A stretch of 64,000 bases of DNA from JAGOEF01 sp964511665 (GCA_964511665.1 CAZEHA010000004.1:37322-101321); one strand, 5' to 3'; positions 9,616 to 19,570 are shown, counted from the first letter of the stretch. Numbers and translations: made by a program. The notes: generated from the letters alone by a model not told the origin.

Positions 9616-10341
9616 CTATCGGCGCAACTCAAAGTTTTGCCCCAAATACACTTTTCGCACTTGTTCATCGGCCGACAACTCTTCGGCGGTACCCGATTTA
9701 AGTATGCTTCCCTCGAAAAGCAAATAGGCGCGATCGGTAATCGACAATGTTTCCTGCACATTGTGGTCGGTGATTAACACTCCTATATTGCGGCTTTTTA
9801 AATGCATCACTATGTTTTGAATGTCCTCAACCGCAATTGGGTCAACGCCTGCAAACGGTTCATCGAGTAAAATAAACTTAGGGTCGATGGCCAAAGCTCG
9901 GGCAATTTCGGTGCGGCGCCTTTCGCCTCCCGAAAGCTGATACCCCTTGCTTTTCCTTATTTTCATCAACCCAAACTCATTAAGCAGTTTCACTGCCTTT
10001 TCTTTCTGGTCGCGTTTCGACAATTTGCTCATTTCGAGCACGGCAAGCAGGTTGTCTTCAACACTCATTTTACGAAACACCGAAGCCTCCTGTGCCAGAT
10101 ATCCCAACCCTTTGCGCGCACGTTTATACACCGGTTCGCTGGTTATTTCGGTGTTATCAACAAAAATGCGCCCCTGATACGGCCTTATAAGGCCAACAAT
10201 CATATAGAAAGTTGTTGTTTTTCCTGCTCCATTCGGGCCCAGCAAACCCACTATTTCGCCCTGGTTCACTTCAACCGAAACGTCTTTCACCACCATACGT
10301 TTTCCGTATCTTTTATACAGATTTTCGGTATAGAGTTTCAT
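9616..10341 (-). CDS. lptB: LPS export ABC transporter ATP-binding protein
   Basis: 241 residues. It powers LPS extraction from the inner membrane with LptF/LptG. All ABC motifs are present: Walker A GPNGAGKTT (about 35-43), Q-loop, signature LSGGERRR, Walker B FILLDEPFAGVDP and the switch histidine in ITDHNVQETL. The DEPFAGVDP form is typical of LptB. It starts two bases after the purQ stop, so the two genes form an operon read from purQ. The LptF/G permeases are not in this window. Confidence 0.95.
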   Translation of the reverse strand: MKLYTENLYKRYGKRMVVKDVSVEVNQGEIVGLLGPNGAGKTTTFYMIVGLIRPYQGRIFVDNTEITSEPVYKRARKGLGYLAQEASVFRKMSVEDNLLAVLEMSKLSKRDQKEKAVKLLNEFGLMKIRKSKGYQLSGGERRRTEIARALAIDPKFILLDEPFAGVDPIAVEDIQNIVMHLKSRNIGVLITDHNVQETLSITDRAYLLFEGSILKSGTAEELSADEQVRKVYLGQNFELRR

Positions 10342-10343
10342 GC

Positions 10344-11045
10344 TCAGGCTTTTTTCGATTCAAGATGTTTCACTATCGACTGCAATATCATCATTCCGTC
10401 GGTATTTCCCAGCTCGGGGTCGGCAGCTCGTTCGGGATGCGGCATCATGCCAAAAACATTTTTACCCGCATTGCACACGCCCGCTATGTTCATAAGCGAG
10501 CCATTGGGGTTGCTGTTTTCCGACAATTCGCCGGTTTCGCTGCAATAGCGCCACACAATTTGTTGGTTGGCAATCATTTCGGTAAGCACCTCGTTGGGGG
10601 CATAATAGCGCCCTTCGCCGTGGGCAATGGGTATTTTAAGTGCTTTGCCTTTGGGCACAAGCAAGGTCATGGCCATATCGCTGTGTTCGGCTTTGATATA
10701 TTGATTTTTGCAGATAAATTTTTGGTTGCTGTTGTGCAGCAATGCTCCCGGCAACAATCCTGTTTCACATAAAATCTGAAAACCATTGCACACGCCAAAC
10801 ACAAAGCCACCCTGATTGGCAAACTCAATCACCTTTTCCATGATGGGCGAAAAACGCGCCAGAGCACCCGAGCGCAAATAGTCGCCAAACGAAAAACCGC
10901 CCGGTATGGCAATTGCATCGCAATCTTTCAGGCTGTCGTCTTTGTGCCATAACTCAACAACCTTCTGGTTCAGCATATCGCCCAGGGCATACATCATGTC
11001 GTGATCGCAATTCGATCCGGGAAAAATTACAACTCCAAATTTCAT
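10344..11045 (-). CDS. purQ: Phosphoribosylformylglycinamidine synthase, glutaminase subunit
   Basis: 233 residues from the ATG at 11045 (MKFGVVIFPGSNCD). An upstream ATG at 11102 would add 19 non-conserved residues and lies upstream of the likely promoter (-7 box TATTTTTG, minus strand 11067-11074), so the shorter start is chosen. PurQ supplies ammonia from glutamine for FGAM synthesis in de novo purine synthesis. It is a class I amidotransferase, with the nucleophile in FGVCNGFQIL and His/Glu in MMPHPERA. It works with PurS, encoded at 34153 here, and with PurL, which is not in the window. It is followed directly by lptB. Confidence 0.95.
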   Translation of the reverse strand: MKFGVVIFPGSNCDHDMMYALGDMLNQKVVELWHKDDSLKDCDAIAIPGGFSFGDYLRSGALARFSPIMEKVIEFANQGGFVFGVCNGFQILCETGLLPGALLHNSNQKFICKNQYIKAEHSDMAMTLLVPKGKALKIPIAHGEGRYYAPNEVLTEMIANQQIVWRYCSETGELSENSNPNGSLMNIAGVCNAGKNVFGMMPHPERAADPELGNTDGMMILQSIVKHLESKKA

Positions 11046-11066
11046 GTTACCAATCTTAATTTTATG

Positions 11067-11074
11067 CAAAAATA
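11067..11074 (-). promoter_or_regulatory. Bacteroidota -7 box for purQ-lptB
   Basis: TATTTTTG on the minus strand matches the TAnnTTTG consensus and lies 21 bases before the chosen purQ start. No TTG is seen at the -33 position, so this is a -7 match only. Confidence 0.5.
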
Positions 11075-11210
11075 AGAATTCTGCCATTGGGGCACGGTGC
11101 AAAGCCCATTATTATTGAATAAAATATTAACAGGTTTTGTTTTATGAAGTAAAAACAATATTCTTGAATCTACAAGCCTTTTAGATAAGCTCGGTTTTAA
11201 TAGGTAATCT

Positions 11211-11861
11211 CTATTTCGGCTTTTCGCTTTTCAGCGATTTCACTTTCTGCTCCTGCCGGCTTATTTGCCTTACCTTATTCTCGATGGCTGTTTGATTGTC
11301 CTTAATTATTTGCTGATTATCTCTGATTTGTTTACGCAAATCCTCGTTTTTCTTATCAAGTTTCTTGTTCTCGTTTTCCAGTTTCTTTTGTTCCCTGATC
11401 ATCCCCGAAAGTACTTTCTCTTCCGACTTCAGATTTTCTTTATACGCCGTTTTCGACTGATCCATCACAAATTTCTCAATAAATTTCTTGGTTTCCTTAA
11501 ACAATTCGGGCTGTTGCGACGAACTCATATAATAGTCGCCCATATCGAAAGCAATAGTAATACGTACATCGGTTTCGTTAATGGTTTCAACGCGTGCGTA
11601 CACATCCATAGAATTGTTGTACACCGGTTTTATGATGGCATTATCGGCAAAAATTTCATCTTTCCCCGATAACTTTGCTTTATACTTTTTCATGAGCGAC
11701 TTCCAGTTTTTTTCAATTGCCTTAACATCGCCTTTGGGAATAGTACCGATAATAACATTTCTTTTTCCTCCGGCAATAAACGATTCGCCCTCAACCACAG
11801 TTTGTGCAAATATCGGAGAACAAAACATCGCTATAAGTGCCACTAAACAAAGCTTTTTCAT
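11211..11861 (-). CDS. Secreted protein with C-terminal coiled coil, unknown function
   Basis: 216 residues from the ATG at 11861 (MKKLCLVALIAMFCSPIFAQ). This start gives a clean signal peptide; the upstream ATG at 11885 only adds eight residues before it. The middle (about 25-125) is a compact region with no family I recognise. About residues 140-216 are Lys/Glu/Gln/Asn-rich with heptad-like spacing (KKLENENKKLDKKNEDL) and form a likely coiled coil. It is probably periplasmic. It is divergent from the DUF2723 gene. Confidence 0.7.
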   Translation of the reverse strand: MKKLCLVALIAMFCSPIFAQTVVEGESFIAGGKRNVIIGTIPKGDVKAIEKNWKSLMKKYKAKLSGKDEIFADNAIIKPVYNNSMDVYARVETINETDVRITIAFDMGDYYMSSSQQPELFKETKKFIEKFVMDQSKTAYKENLKSEEKVLSGMIREQKKLENENKKLDKKNEDLRKQIRDNQQIIKDNQTAIENKVRQISRQEQKVKSLKSEKPK

Positions 11862-12006
11862 AGGGTGTAATTTATCATGTAACAATAAGTAATTCTGTTT
11901 TTCTTTTTGTAAAAATACACAAAAACACGAAATAACATTAAAAAACGTGCGGAATAATTACCTACGGCCTAAATCAAAACCATTTTTTTCTTCTAACTTC
12001 GCTGCC

Positions 12007-15000
12007 ATGAAGAAGTTTTTTTTCGACGACCCAAAACGCACACAAGCCACTATTGCTTGGTTGCTTTTTTTGTTCACATCGCTGGTGTATGCGCTTACGG
12101 CAGAACCCACCGGCGGATTCTGGGACACCGGTGAATGGATAGCCACTGCAACCGGGCTTCAGGTGGGGCATCCTCCCGGAGCACCATTATATGTTTTGAT
12201 AGCCAGGGTATTCGCTGTGTTTTCGTTTGGCAACGGCGATATTGCATCTTTTATGGTAATAATGGTTTCGGTGCTAGCTGCAGCATGCACTGTGATGTAT
12301 CTGTTTAAAACAATTTGCCTGTTACTCGAAACGCTTTACGAAAAAAAACCATTTACCAACACCCACTATAAATATCCCGTAATATGGTCGGCAGCAGCAA
12401 TAGGAGCTCTCAGTCTTGCTTTTTCCGACAGTTTCTGGCATTCGGCCACCGAAGCCGAAGTGTACAGCTTGTCGGCGTTGTTTACTGCAATAATATTTTG
12501 GTCAATAATCATCTGGTATCGCAATCGGAGCGACCGTAGATACCTGCTTCTTATAGCTTTGTTGTTGGGCATGTCGGTTTCCATTCACCTGCTGAATCTG
12601 TTGGTTATTCCGGCCATTGTAATGGTGTATGGGTTTCGCAGCTACCCTAATAATGCAAAGAATATATTTTTCATAGCCCTTGCTGCCCTGTTGTTACCGG
12701 CAGTTATCATGTATGTTCTAATTCCTTTAATAATTAATACAGCGGCCTTTAGCGATGTGTTTTTTGTTAATCAACTCGGTTTGCCTGTTGGCAGTGGCAT
12801 ATTTGCAGGCTTTCTTGTGCTGTATGCATTGGTGGCAATAGTGATTTTATGGTCGCTGCGCCGGAATCGAAAAAACCTGTGCATTGTTGCCACCATGATA
12901 TTGCTGTTTATTACCGGATATTCATCGTATGCCCTTATAGTAATCAGATCGTCGGCAGGAACACCCATCAACGAAGCCAATCCTTCGCATGCCTTTGGCA
13001 TAAAAGACTATATAGAAAGAGAGCAATATGCAGAATATCCTCTTATAAAAGGACACTCGTTTAACTCATCTACCGATAAAAGGATCCCCTTTGTAGAAGC
13101 AGGGAAACACCGGCAGCCCATCGACAACAAATATCAGATTACGGGTACAAAGATGAAGCCCAATTACGTGAAGCGCGATTTGCGATATTTTCCGCGCATG
13201 TGGAGCAGTCAAATCAAGCATATCGAAGCCTATAAGTTGTGGTCGGGTTGTAGTGGCGAAAACATTCCCGACATGGCCGAGAACATCAGGTTCTTTACGC
13301 GCTATCAATTGGGCCACATGTACTTCAGATATTTTATGTGGAACTTTGCCGGACGGCAAAACGATATTCAGGGTCATGGCGGTCCGCTACGAGGAAACTG
13401 GATTTCGGGAATCGGGTTCCTCGATAGGCTCCGGCTGGGGAATGCTGTTGACGCATCGGGAACATATGCCGGCAACCATGCACGTAATCCGTATTTTTTA
13501 TTGCCATTGTTGCTGGGCATTGCCGGGTTGTGGTACCATTTTAAACATCACCGCAACATGTTTTGGGTAGTTGCCACACTGTTCTTTTTCACCGGAATAG
13601 CAATAGTGCTGTATCTGAACCAGCATCCATATCAGATTCGGGAAAGAGACTACATATTTCTGGCATCGTTTTACGCCTTTGCCATTTGGATGGGTATTGG
13701 CGTTTTTGCGCTGTTCTCGTGGGTTGAGAAACTGAGCAGAAACAAGCTTGTAATTGTTGGCATTATAGCAATTGCCGGCCTGGCCGTACCGGTTCACATG
13801 TTTGCCCGAAACCTTAACGACCATAACAAAAGCAATAACCGAACAGCTTACGAATTGGCCTATAACTATTTAAGCAGTTGTGCACCCAATGCCATATTGT
13901 TTACCCGAGGCGACAACGACACCTACCCTCTTTGGTATTTGCAGGAAGTAAAAAACTACCGCAGCGATGTCAGGGTAATCAATCTAAGCTATCTGAACTT
14001 TGACTGGTATATCAATCAATGCCGAAAAAAACAGCACAAAAGCGATCCCGTTCCAATGTCACTAAACCCTTTATCGTACACTGCCGGTAACCGCGAATAC
14101 ATGCATGTGTACGACCATGTGTTTGGCGTTGTCGATAAAATATATGAAGCCCACAAACCGGTTTTCGACACTGCAATGACAGCCATTTTTAGCGAATGGG
14201 TTAGCTTAATTGAGTCGTCAGATTTCCCCGCTCAACACCCACAGGAATACTCCGATATGCTGAAAGATTTTATGTTTATGGCCCCCCATGGAAAAAATCC
14301 TCAGTTCAAAGCATTCAGAACTATTACCGAAAACCTGTGTAAACCCGAGTCGCTGAAAAAACATAATATTAATGCTGCACAGGCCACCCGACTGCTACAA
14401 CTCATCGACAACATGCTTAAACGACAAATCAGTCTGGCGGTTCCCGCCGGCGATGCCATTGCATTTGCGTTTTCCGACAACAGTTCCGACCGGGTAAAAC
14501 ATAATGTAACCGGCGATTTACTCAATTATTTTCCCGGAAATAAACTATTGCTTGATATCGACAAGCAGCAACTGCTGAACACAGCAACTGTTTCGGAAGA
14601 TAATCTGGCTTGGGTTCCCGATAAAATGATATGGAATTTGCCAAAAAGTGTAATGACGAAGTCAGACCTGATAGTGCTCGACATTATAGCAAGCAACAAC
14701 TGGAAGCGACCCATTTATTTTTCGATATCGGCCGGCAGCGAGAACTATCTGGGTCTCGACAAGTATTTTTCGCTCGAAGGTATGGCATTCAGGCTTCTAC
14801 CTATTGTTAACGAGCTCAGCGAGCAATCGATGGGATATATTGATGCCGAACTGCTGTATAGGAATGTAAGGGGCTTTTCGTTAGACTCATACGGCCCCGG
14901 CAACAATTATTGCGACGACAATATGCGAAGCCTGGCCGCAAACTATCGAAACGTTTTTTCTCACTGTGCCCGTGCGCTGTATTTTGAAGGGAAAATAAAA

Positions 15001-15363
15001 GAGTCGGAAGAAGTGCTCGATAAATGCCTTGCGCTTATCCCCAACGAAAAAGTAGCCTACGAGTTCTATACCGCAGGTATTGTTCATGGTTATTACCGCA
15101 TCAATCGCAAGAAAAAAGCCCGCGAAACGGCACAGACATTGGCTGCTAACTGTATTGCCGACCTGAATTACATGTTGAGTTTCGACGAGATATATCAACC
15201 TGCTCTCGACTTCGACGAAAGGCAATGCCTCACGGTGCTGCAGTATTTATACCGTATGGCACGTGAGTATAACCACAAAGAATACCTCGCCGAAATCGAA
15301 ATTCAATACGGTAAAATGCTTACTGCCTACGAAAAAACGCGGAATATCAGTTTTGAAGAATAA
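12007..15363 (+). CDS. DUF2723 polytopic membrane protein (glycosyltransferase-like)
   Basis: 1118 residues from the ATG at 12007 (MKKFFFDDPKR); the ATG at 11947 would add 20 basic residues absent from the family. The N-terminal half has at least ten membrane segments and the DUF2723 hallmark GGFWDTGEWIATATGLQVGH (about 35-54), whose acidic residues resemble the catalytic loop of GT-C glycosyltransferases such as protein O-mannosyltransferases. The C-terminal part (about 600-1118) is soluble and helical, possibly TPR-like. The family is widespread in Bacteroidota and may transfer sugars from lipid carriers, but this is not proven. Its 3' end overlaps the polysaccharide deacetylase gene by 11 bases. 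Confidence 0.9.
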   Translation: MKKFFFDDPKRTQATIAWLLFLFTSLVYALTAEPTGGFWDTGEWIATATGLQVGHPPGAPLYVLIARVFAVFSFGNGDIASFMVIMVSVLAAACTVMYLFKTICLLLETLYEKKPFTNTHYKYPVIWSAAAIGALSLAFSDSFWHSATEAEVYSLSALFTAIIFWSIIIWYRNRSDRRYLLLIALLLGMSVSIHLLNLLVIPAIVMVYGFRSYPNNAKNIFFIALAALLLPAVIMYVLIPLIINTAAFSDVFFVNQLGLPVGSGIFAGFLVLYALVAIVILWSLRRNRKNLCIVATMILLFITGYSSYALIVIRSSAGTPINEANPSHAFGIKDYIEREQYAEYPLIKGHSFNSSTDKRIPFVEAGKHRQPIDNKYQITGTKMKPNYVKRDLRYFPRMWSSQIKHIEAYKLWSGCSGENIPDMAENIRFFTRYQLGHMYFRYFMWNFAGRQNDIQGHGGPLRGNWISGIGFLDRLRLGNAVDASGTYAGNHARNPYFLLPLLLGIAGLWYHFKHHRNMFWVVATLFFFTGIAIVLYLNQHPYQIRERDYIFLASFYAFAIWMGIGVFALFSWVEKLSRNKLVIVGIIAIAGLAVPVHMFARNLNDHNKSNNRTAYELAYNYLSSCAPNAILFTRGDNDTYPLWYLQEVKNYRSDVRVINLSYLNFDWYINQCRKKQHKSDPVPMSLNPLSYTAGNREYMHVYDHVFGVVDKIYEAHKPVFDTAMTAIFSEWVSLIESSDFPAQHPQEYSDMLKDFMFMAPHGKNPQFKAFRTITENLCKPESLKKHNINAAQATRLLQLIDNMLKRQISLAVPAGDAIAFAFSDNSSDRVKHNVTGDLLNYFPGNKLLLDIDKQQLLNTATVSEDNLAWVPDKMIWNLPKSVMTKSDLIVLDIIASNNWKRPIYFSISAGSENYLGLDKYFSLEGMAFRLLPIVNELSEQSMGYIDAELLYRNVRGFSLDSYGPGNNYCDDNMRSLAANYRNVFSHCARALYFEGKIKESEEVLDKCLALIPNEKVAYEFYTAGIVHGYYRINRKKKARETAQTLAANCIADLNYMLSFDEIYQPALDFDERQCLTVLQYLYRMAREYNHKEYLAEIEIQYGKMLTAYEKTRNISFEE

Positions 15364-15985
15364 CTACAACATATCTCGCCTTGCGCAATGGTGTATGCCC
15401 CGTATAGTATGCCGTGTTCCCGGAAAAAACCACACATTGTTTCTCTCGTTCGACGACGGACCACATCCGGAATCAACACCGGTATTGCTCGAGCTACTCG
15501 AAAGCTATTCGGCAAAAGCCATGTTTTTTTGCGTTGGTACACGTGCCGAAAAGCATCCCGAATTAATCGAAAACATCCGACAAGCCGGTCACCTTGTCGG
15601 AAACCATGCCTACACTCACAAAAAGATGGGTTGGTTCAATTCATCGGAATATTATGCCGGTATCGACAAATCGGCTGAAATTACAAAAAGCAATGTATTC
15701 AGACCTCCATATGGTTTTATTACACCGGCTGCCTATCGCAAGCTGCTGAAAAAATACCATATTGTGCTGTGGGATGTAATGCCGGGCGATTTTCAACCCC
15801 AACGCTCGGGTTTTCAATTGTTTAACATAGTTAAAGCGCATGCAAAACCGGGTAGCATACTGGTTTTTCACGACAGTCCGCAACATCTCAGCAGCAAATT
15901 GGTCTGTCTCGAATTGTTACTTTCTCATTACATCGAAAAGTTATACCGGTTCGAAACTCCCGACTTTGGCAATGTAAAAACTTAA
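15353..15985 (+). CDS. Polysaccharide deacetylase (NodB-like)
   Basis: 210 residues from a TTG at 15353 that overlaps the DUF2723 stop; an ATG at 15395 is the alternative and would drop 14 residues. The TTG start leaves about 30 residues before the catalytic domain, as is usual in Bacteroidota members. Carbohydrate esterase 4 motifs are present: LSFDDGPHPE (motif 1, catalytic and metal Asp), VGNHAYTHKKM (motif 2, metal His pair), RPPYG (motif 3) and a terminal LVFHDS. It should remove acetyl groups from an N-acetylated glycan, possibly peptidoglycan or a surface polymer. Tight coupling to the DUF2723 gene suggests a shared glycan role. Confidence 0.88.
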   Translation: MKNNYNISRLAQWCMPRIVCRVPGKNHTLFLSFDDGPHPESTPVLLELLESYSAKAMFFCVGTRAEKHPELIENIRQAGHLVGNHAYTHKKMGWFNSSEYYAGIDKSAEITKSNVFRPPYGFITPAAYRKLLKKYHIVLWDVMPGDFQPQRSGFQLFNIVKAHAKPGSILVFHDSPQHLSSKLVCLELLLSHYIEKLYRFETPDFGNVKT

Positions 15986-16057
15986 TAAAATCTTAATCAT
16001 TGGTCGCAAGTGTTTTTAACAAGGCATTTTCATTAATTTTACCTGAAATTTAAAATC

Positions 16058-17482
16058 ATGATTCGCATCCTGATTCTCAGTGTCATCATTCTGATTTCAT
16101 CTACAGTTGCTGCACAAAAAGCATGGTCGCTGAAAGAGTGTATCGATTATTCGCTAGAGAATAATCTTGAGCTGAAACAGCAATCGTTATACCTCAGTGT
16201 GTCGGAAAACAACCTGTTTGCTTCAAAAATGAATTTATTTCCATCGCTTAACGCCGGAGTAAATCAGAATTTTTCGTTTGGGCGCAGTGTTGATGCGTTT
16301 ACCAACGAATTTGCCGATGATAATGTAATTTCGTCGAATGCCAGTATATCGAGTTCGGTAACCCTGTTCAACGGTTTTCAGAAAATAAATACCATACGCA
16401 AGGCCGACATCGACCTGCAATCGGGCCAATACGACCTTGAAACCGCAGGCAATAACCTTGCGCTAACTATTACTTCGGCATATTTGCAAATTCTGTATTC
16501 TATCGAAATTCTCGAAACAGCGAATCAACAATTGCAAATAACCGAAGCTCAGCTAAATCGCACACAAAAGCTTGTAAACGCAGGCAGCTTGCCCCTTCAG
16601 GCAAAATATGAAGTTGAAGCCCAACTTGCCACCGAAGAAGCCAGTCGGGTAAATGCCGAAAACCAGTTGCTCATGGCCCGCCTTAACTTGGTGCAGTTGT
16701 TACAACTCGATAATGTTGATGATTTCGAAATATTGATTCCCGATGTAGGCGGATTGGTTGAATCGTCGATACTGCTTCCTGCTGAAAGCATATATAATGA
16801 AGCACTTGGGCACATGCCCGAAATAAAAAGCGCAGCCTTAAAAAAACGTAGCGCCGACCTACAATATGCCATTGCACAGGGTTCGCGATATCCACAAATT
16901 TCGCTATCGGCAAGCTACGGAACCGGTTATTCGAATGCGCGAAAAACAATCGACAATATCAGTCCTGCCGCTCCGGTGCTAACGGGTTTTGCTCTGGATG
17001 CATATGGAAACTACATTGATGTTTACCAGTATAATTTCAACTATTCATACGCTACCCGCCCCTTTCAGGATCAACTTCGCGATAATGCTTCAGCATCGTT
17101 GAGTATAGGCATGAATATTCCCATATTCAATGCTTGGTACACCAATACGCGTGTTGCCAATGCGCGCATTGAACGCAACCAAAGTGTACTGCAATACGAA
17201 ATTACCGAACGGCAGTTGTTTAGAGCCATTCAGCAAGCACATACCGATGCACGCGCAGCCCTAAAAAAATATGAGGCAGCGCAAAAAGCCTACGAGGCAA
17301 GCAAACTATCGTTCGACTACACCCAACAACGCTTCGACTTGGGGCTAGTTACTTCTCTCGACTACAACTCTGCCAAAACACAGTTGAGCCGGCTGGCTTC
17401 TGACCTTATCAGCTCGAAATACGATTTGATTTTTAAACAAAAAATTCTCGACTTCTACAGGGGAATCGAAATAAAACTGTAA
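16058..17482 (+). CDS. TolC-family outer membrane efflux protein
   Basis: 474 residues. The signal peptide is MIRILILSVIILISSTVAAQ. Two OEP repeats follow, with the long helical hairpins typical of TolC (about 25-215 and 245-470). It would form the trimeric outer-membrane channel of a type I or tripartite efflux system. Its stop overlaps the start of the adaptor gene (TAATG at 17480-17484), so the two are coupled. No inner-membrane permease gene follows. Confidence 0.92.
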   Translation: MIRILILSVIILISSTVAAQKAWSLKECIDYSLENNLELKQQSLYLSVSENNLFASKMNLFPSLNAGVNQNFSFGRSVDAFTNEFADDNVISSNASISSSVTLFNGFQKINTIRKADIDLQSGQYDLETAGNNLALTITSAYLQILYSIEILETANQQLQITEAQLNRTQKLVNAGSLPLQAKYEVEAQLATEEASRVNAENQLLMARLNLVQLLQLDNVDDFEILIPDVGGLVESSILLPAESIYNEALGHMPEIKSAALKKRSADLQYAIAQGSRYPQISLSASYGTGYSNARKTIDNISPAAPVLTGFALDAYGNYIDVYQYNFNYSYATRPFQDQLRDNASASLSIGMNIPIFNAWYTNTRVANARIERNQSVLQYEITERQLFRAIQQAHTDARAALKKYEAAQKAYEASKLSFDYTQQRFDLGLVTSLDYNSAKTQLSRLASDLISSKYDLIFKQKILDFYRGIEIKL

Positions 17483-18834
17483 TGATGAAAACCCGAAAAC
17501 GCAAAACCTACCGCTACCTAGTCATTGGGCTTATCGTGCTGATTGTATTACTGATTGTTGCGCGAAAAGCCGGATGGATGGGTTCCGAAGCAGCCAACAA
17601 GGTAAGTACCGACAAGGCCGAAACACGCACCATAGTAGAAACGGTTACAGCCAATGGAAAAATTCAACCGGTAACCGAAGTGAAAATCAGTCCTGATGTC
17701 TCGGGCGAAATAGTTGAGCTGGACGTGGTTGAAGGTCAACAGGTTAGCAAAGGCCAGTTTCTGTTAAAAATAAAACCCGACTTATACGAGTCGGCTGTTG
17801 ACCGAAGCGTTGCAGCACTGAACAGCACCAAGGCCAATTTGGCCAGCAGTAAGGCTCGTCTTGAACAAACACAGGCTCAATTTAACCAAACAGAATTGTC
17901 GTTTACACGCAACCGTAAACTATACGATCAGGGAGCTATTTCGCAGGTTGAATACGAAAATGCACTGGCAAGCTACCAGATGGGGCTTGCTGATTTGAAC
18001 GCCGCCCGCCAAAGTGTGAAAGCTGCCGAATTTTCGGTTGCCAGTGCCGAAGCCACTGTAAAAGAAGCCAACGAAAACTTGTACAAGACTTCGATGTATG
18101 CTCCCGTTACCGGAACCATTTCGCTGCTGAATGTTGAATTGGGAGAGCGCGTTGTGGGCACCGAAATGATGGCAGGTACCGAATTGCTTCGAATTGCCAA
18201 TCTCAACGACATGGAGGTAATAGTAGATGTGAACGAAAACGACATTGTTAAAATAGGAATTAACGACACTGCCGACATTGAGGTAGATGCATATCTGAAC
18301 AAAAAATTTCTTGGTGTGGTTACCAGTATTGCGAATTCGGCAACAACCACAGGCCTTTCGGCCGATCAGGTTACCAATTTTAGGGTAAAAATTAAAATTC
18401 TATCGGAGTCATACAGCGATTTAATTACCGAACGCAATAAATTTCCGTTCCGTCCGGGCATGTCGGCAACCGTTGAAATACGTACAAAAACAGCCCACAA
18501 CGTGCTGTGCGTCCCCTTGCCTGCCGTTACTACCCGTCCCGACTCTACAGCCGCATCAAAAGAAACGATAGCAAAAACCAACAGCGATAGCGAAAGCACT
18601 CCCAGAACATCGCTGCAAGAAGTAGTTTTTGTTTACAACAATGGCAAAGCCGAAAAACGACTGGTGAAAACCGGAATACAGGATGCTTCTTACATAGAAA
18701 TTCTCGAAGGCATTACCAAAGACGACGAAGTTATTTCGGCCCCATATAGCCTGATTTCGAAAATATTGCAAGACGGGATGACTGTTACCCGGGTCGATAA
18801 AAAAGAATTGTTCTTAAAAACCGAGAAGAAGTAA
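17482..18834 (+). CDS. Membrane-fusion (HlyD/MacA-like) efflux adaptor
   Basis: 450 residues. One membrane anchor (about 12-28) is followed by the usual order of adaptor domains: a barrel-sandwich segment (KISPDVSGEIVELDV), a coiled-coil hairpin (about 105-200), the return lipoyl half (MYAPVTGTISLLNVELGERV) and a beta-barrel domain (about 235-340). A Ser/Thr-rich insert (about 355-380) is unusual. It links an inner-membrane transporter to TolC in the periplasm. The MacA-like layout suggests a MacB-type ABC partner, but none is nearby; tsaB follows immediately with a one-base gap. Confidence 0.92.
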   Translation: MMKTRKRKTYRYLVIGLIVLIVLLIVARKAGWMGSEAANKVSTDKAETRTIVETVTANGKIQPVTEVKISPDVSGEIVELDVVEGQQVSKGQFLLKIKPDLYESAVDRSVAALNSTKANLASSKARLEQTQAQFNQTELSFTRNRKLYDQGAISQVEYENALASYQMGLADLNAARQSVKAAEFSVASAEATVKEANENLYKTSMYAPVTGTISLLNVELGERVVGTEMMAGTELLRIANLNDMEVIVDVNENDIVKIGINDTADIEVDAYLNKKFLGVVTSIANSATTTGLSADQVTNFRVKIKILSESYSDLITERNKFPFRPGMSATVEIRTKTAHNVLCVPLPAVTTRPDSTAASKETIAKTNSDSESTPRTSLQEVVFVYNNGKAEKRLVKTGIQDASYIEILEGITKDDEVISAPYSLISKILQDGMTVTRVDKKELFLKTEKK

Positions 18835-18835
18835 G

Positions 18836-19570
18836 TTGGCACAAATTCTTTGCATCGACACATCAACCCCGGTATGTTCGGTAGGCCTGTCGCGTAGCGG
18901 CAAAACTATTGCTGTGTGCGAAAATCACATCGACAGGTCGCATGCATCGATGCTTCATGTCCTTGTTGAGCAATGCCTTAAAGAAGCACAGATTGAGATG
19001 AAATCGCTGCAGGCAATAGCTGTGAGCCGCGGTCCGGGATCGTATACCGGCCTTAGAATAGGTGTTTCGGCGGCAAAGGGCCTGTCCTATGCCCTGAATA
19101 TACCCTTGATTTCGGTTGACACCACCGAAATTATGGCACGCATGGCTATATTGAAGCCTGATTACAGTATTGCCGATAATCACCTGATTTGCCCTATGAT
19201 AGAAGCCAGGCGCGACGAAGTGTTTGCAGCCTTGTATTATGCTGATTTGAGTGTTTTCGCACCGGTAAGTGCCATAATTCTGAATGACGACACATTTAAA
19301 GAGCTTTGCGCTACACATCGCTTATTTATCTGCGGCAATGGCTCAGAAAAGGCAAAACAACTCCTTGCCGGCAACAATATGGTTTTTATTCCCGATGTGT
19401 ATCCATCGGCAGGGCAAATGTCAGAAAAAGCATTCGATAAATTTTGCAATTCGATGTTTGAAGATACTGCCTATTTTGAACCCTACTATTTGAAAGATTT
19501 TGTAGCTACCACACCAAAAAACAAGTTTTTTACAGATGCGATTGATAATAAAGGGGGTGTAAAATCGTAA
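18836..19570 (+). CDS. tsaB: tRNA t6A modification protein TsaB
   Basis: 244 residues from a TTG start (MAQILCIDTSTPVCSVGL) one base after the adaptor stop. TsaB is the non-catalytic ASKHA-fold partner of TsaD in the complex that makes N6-threonylcarbamoyladenosine at position 37 of tRNAs reading ANN codons. The phosphate-binding motif IDTSTPVCSVGL and the SRGPGSYTGLRIG segment (about 63-75) are diagnostic. tsaC, an earlier enzyme of the same pathway, lies at 37178; tsaD is not in the window. Confidence 0.94.
   Translation: MAQILCIDTSTPVCSVGLSRSGKTIAVCENHIDRSHASMLHVLVEQCLKEAQIEMKSLQAIAVSRGPGSYTGLRIGVSAAKGLSYALNIPLISVDTTEIMARMAILKPDYSIADNHLICPMIEARRDEVFAALYYADLSVFAPVSAIILNDDTFKELCATHRLFICGNGSEKAKQLLAGNNMVFIPDVYPSAGQMSEKAFDKFCNSMFEDTAYFEPYYLKDFVATTPKNKFFTDAIDNKGGVKS

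Noticed and set aside
10212..10772. 186-codon plus-strand ORF over lptB/purQ
   Set aside because: It is antisense to two conserved genes and has no recognisable domain.
10764..10779. Third parS-like site (TGTTTCACATAAAATC)
   Set aside because: Only 12 of 16 positions match, the palindrome is lost, and it lies inside conserved purQ coding sequence.
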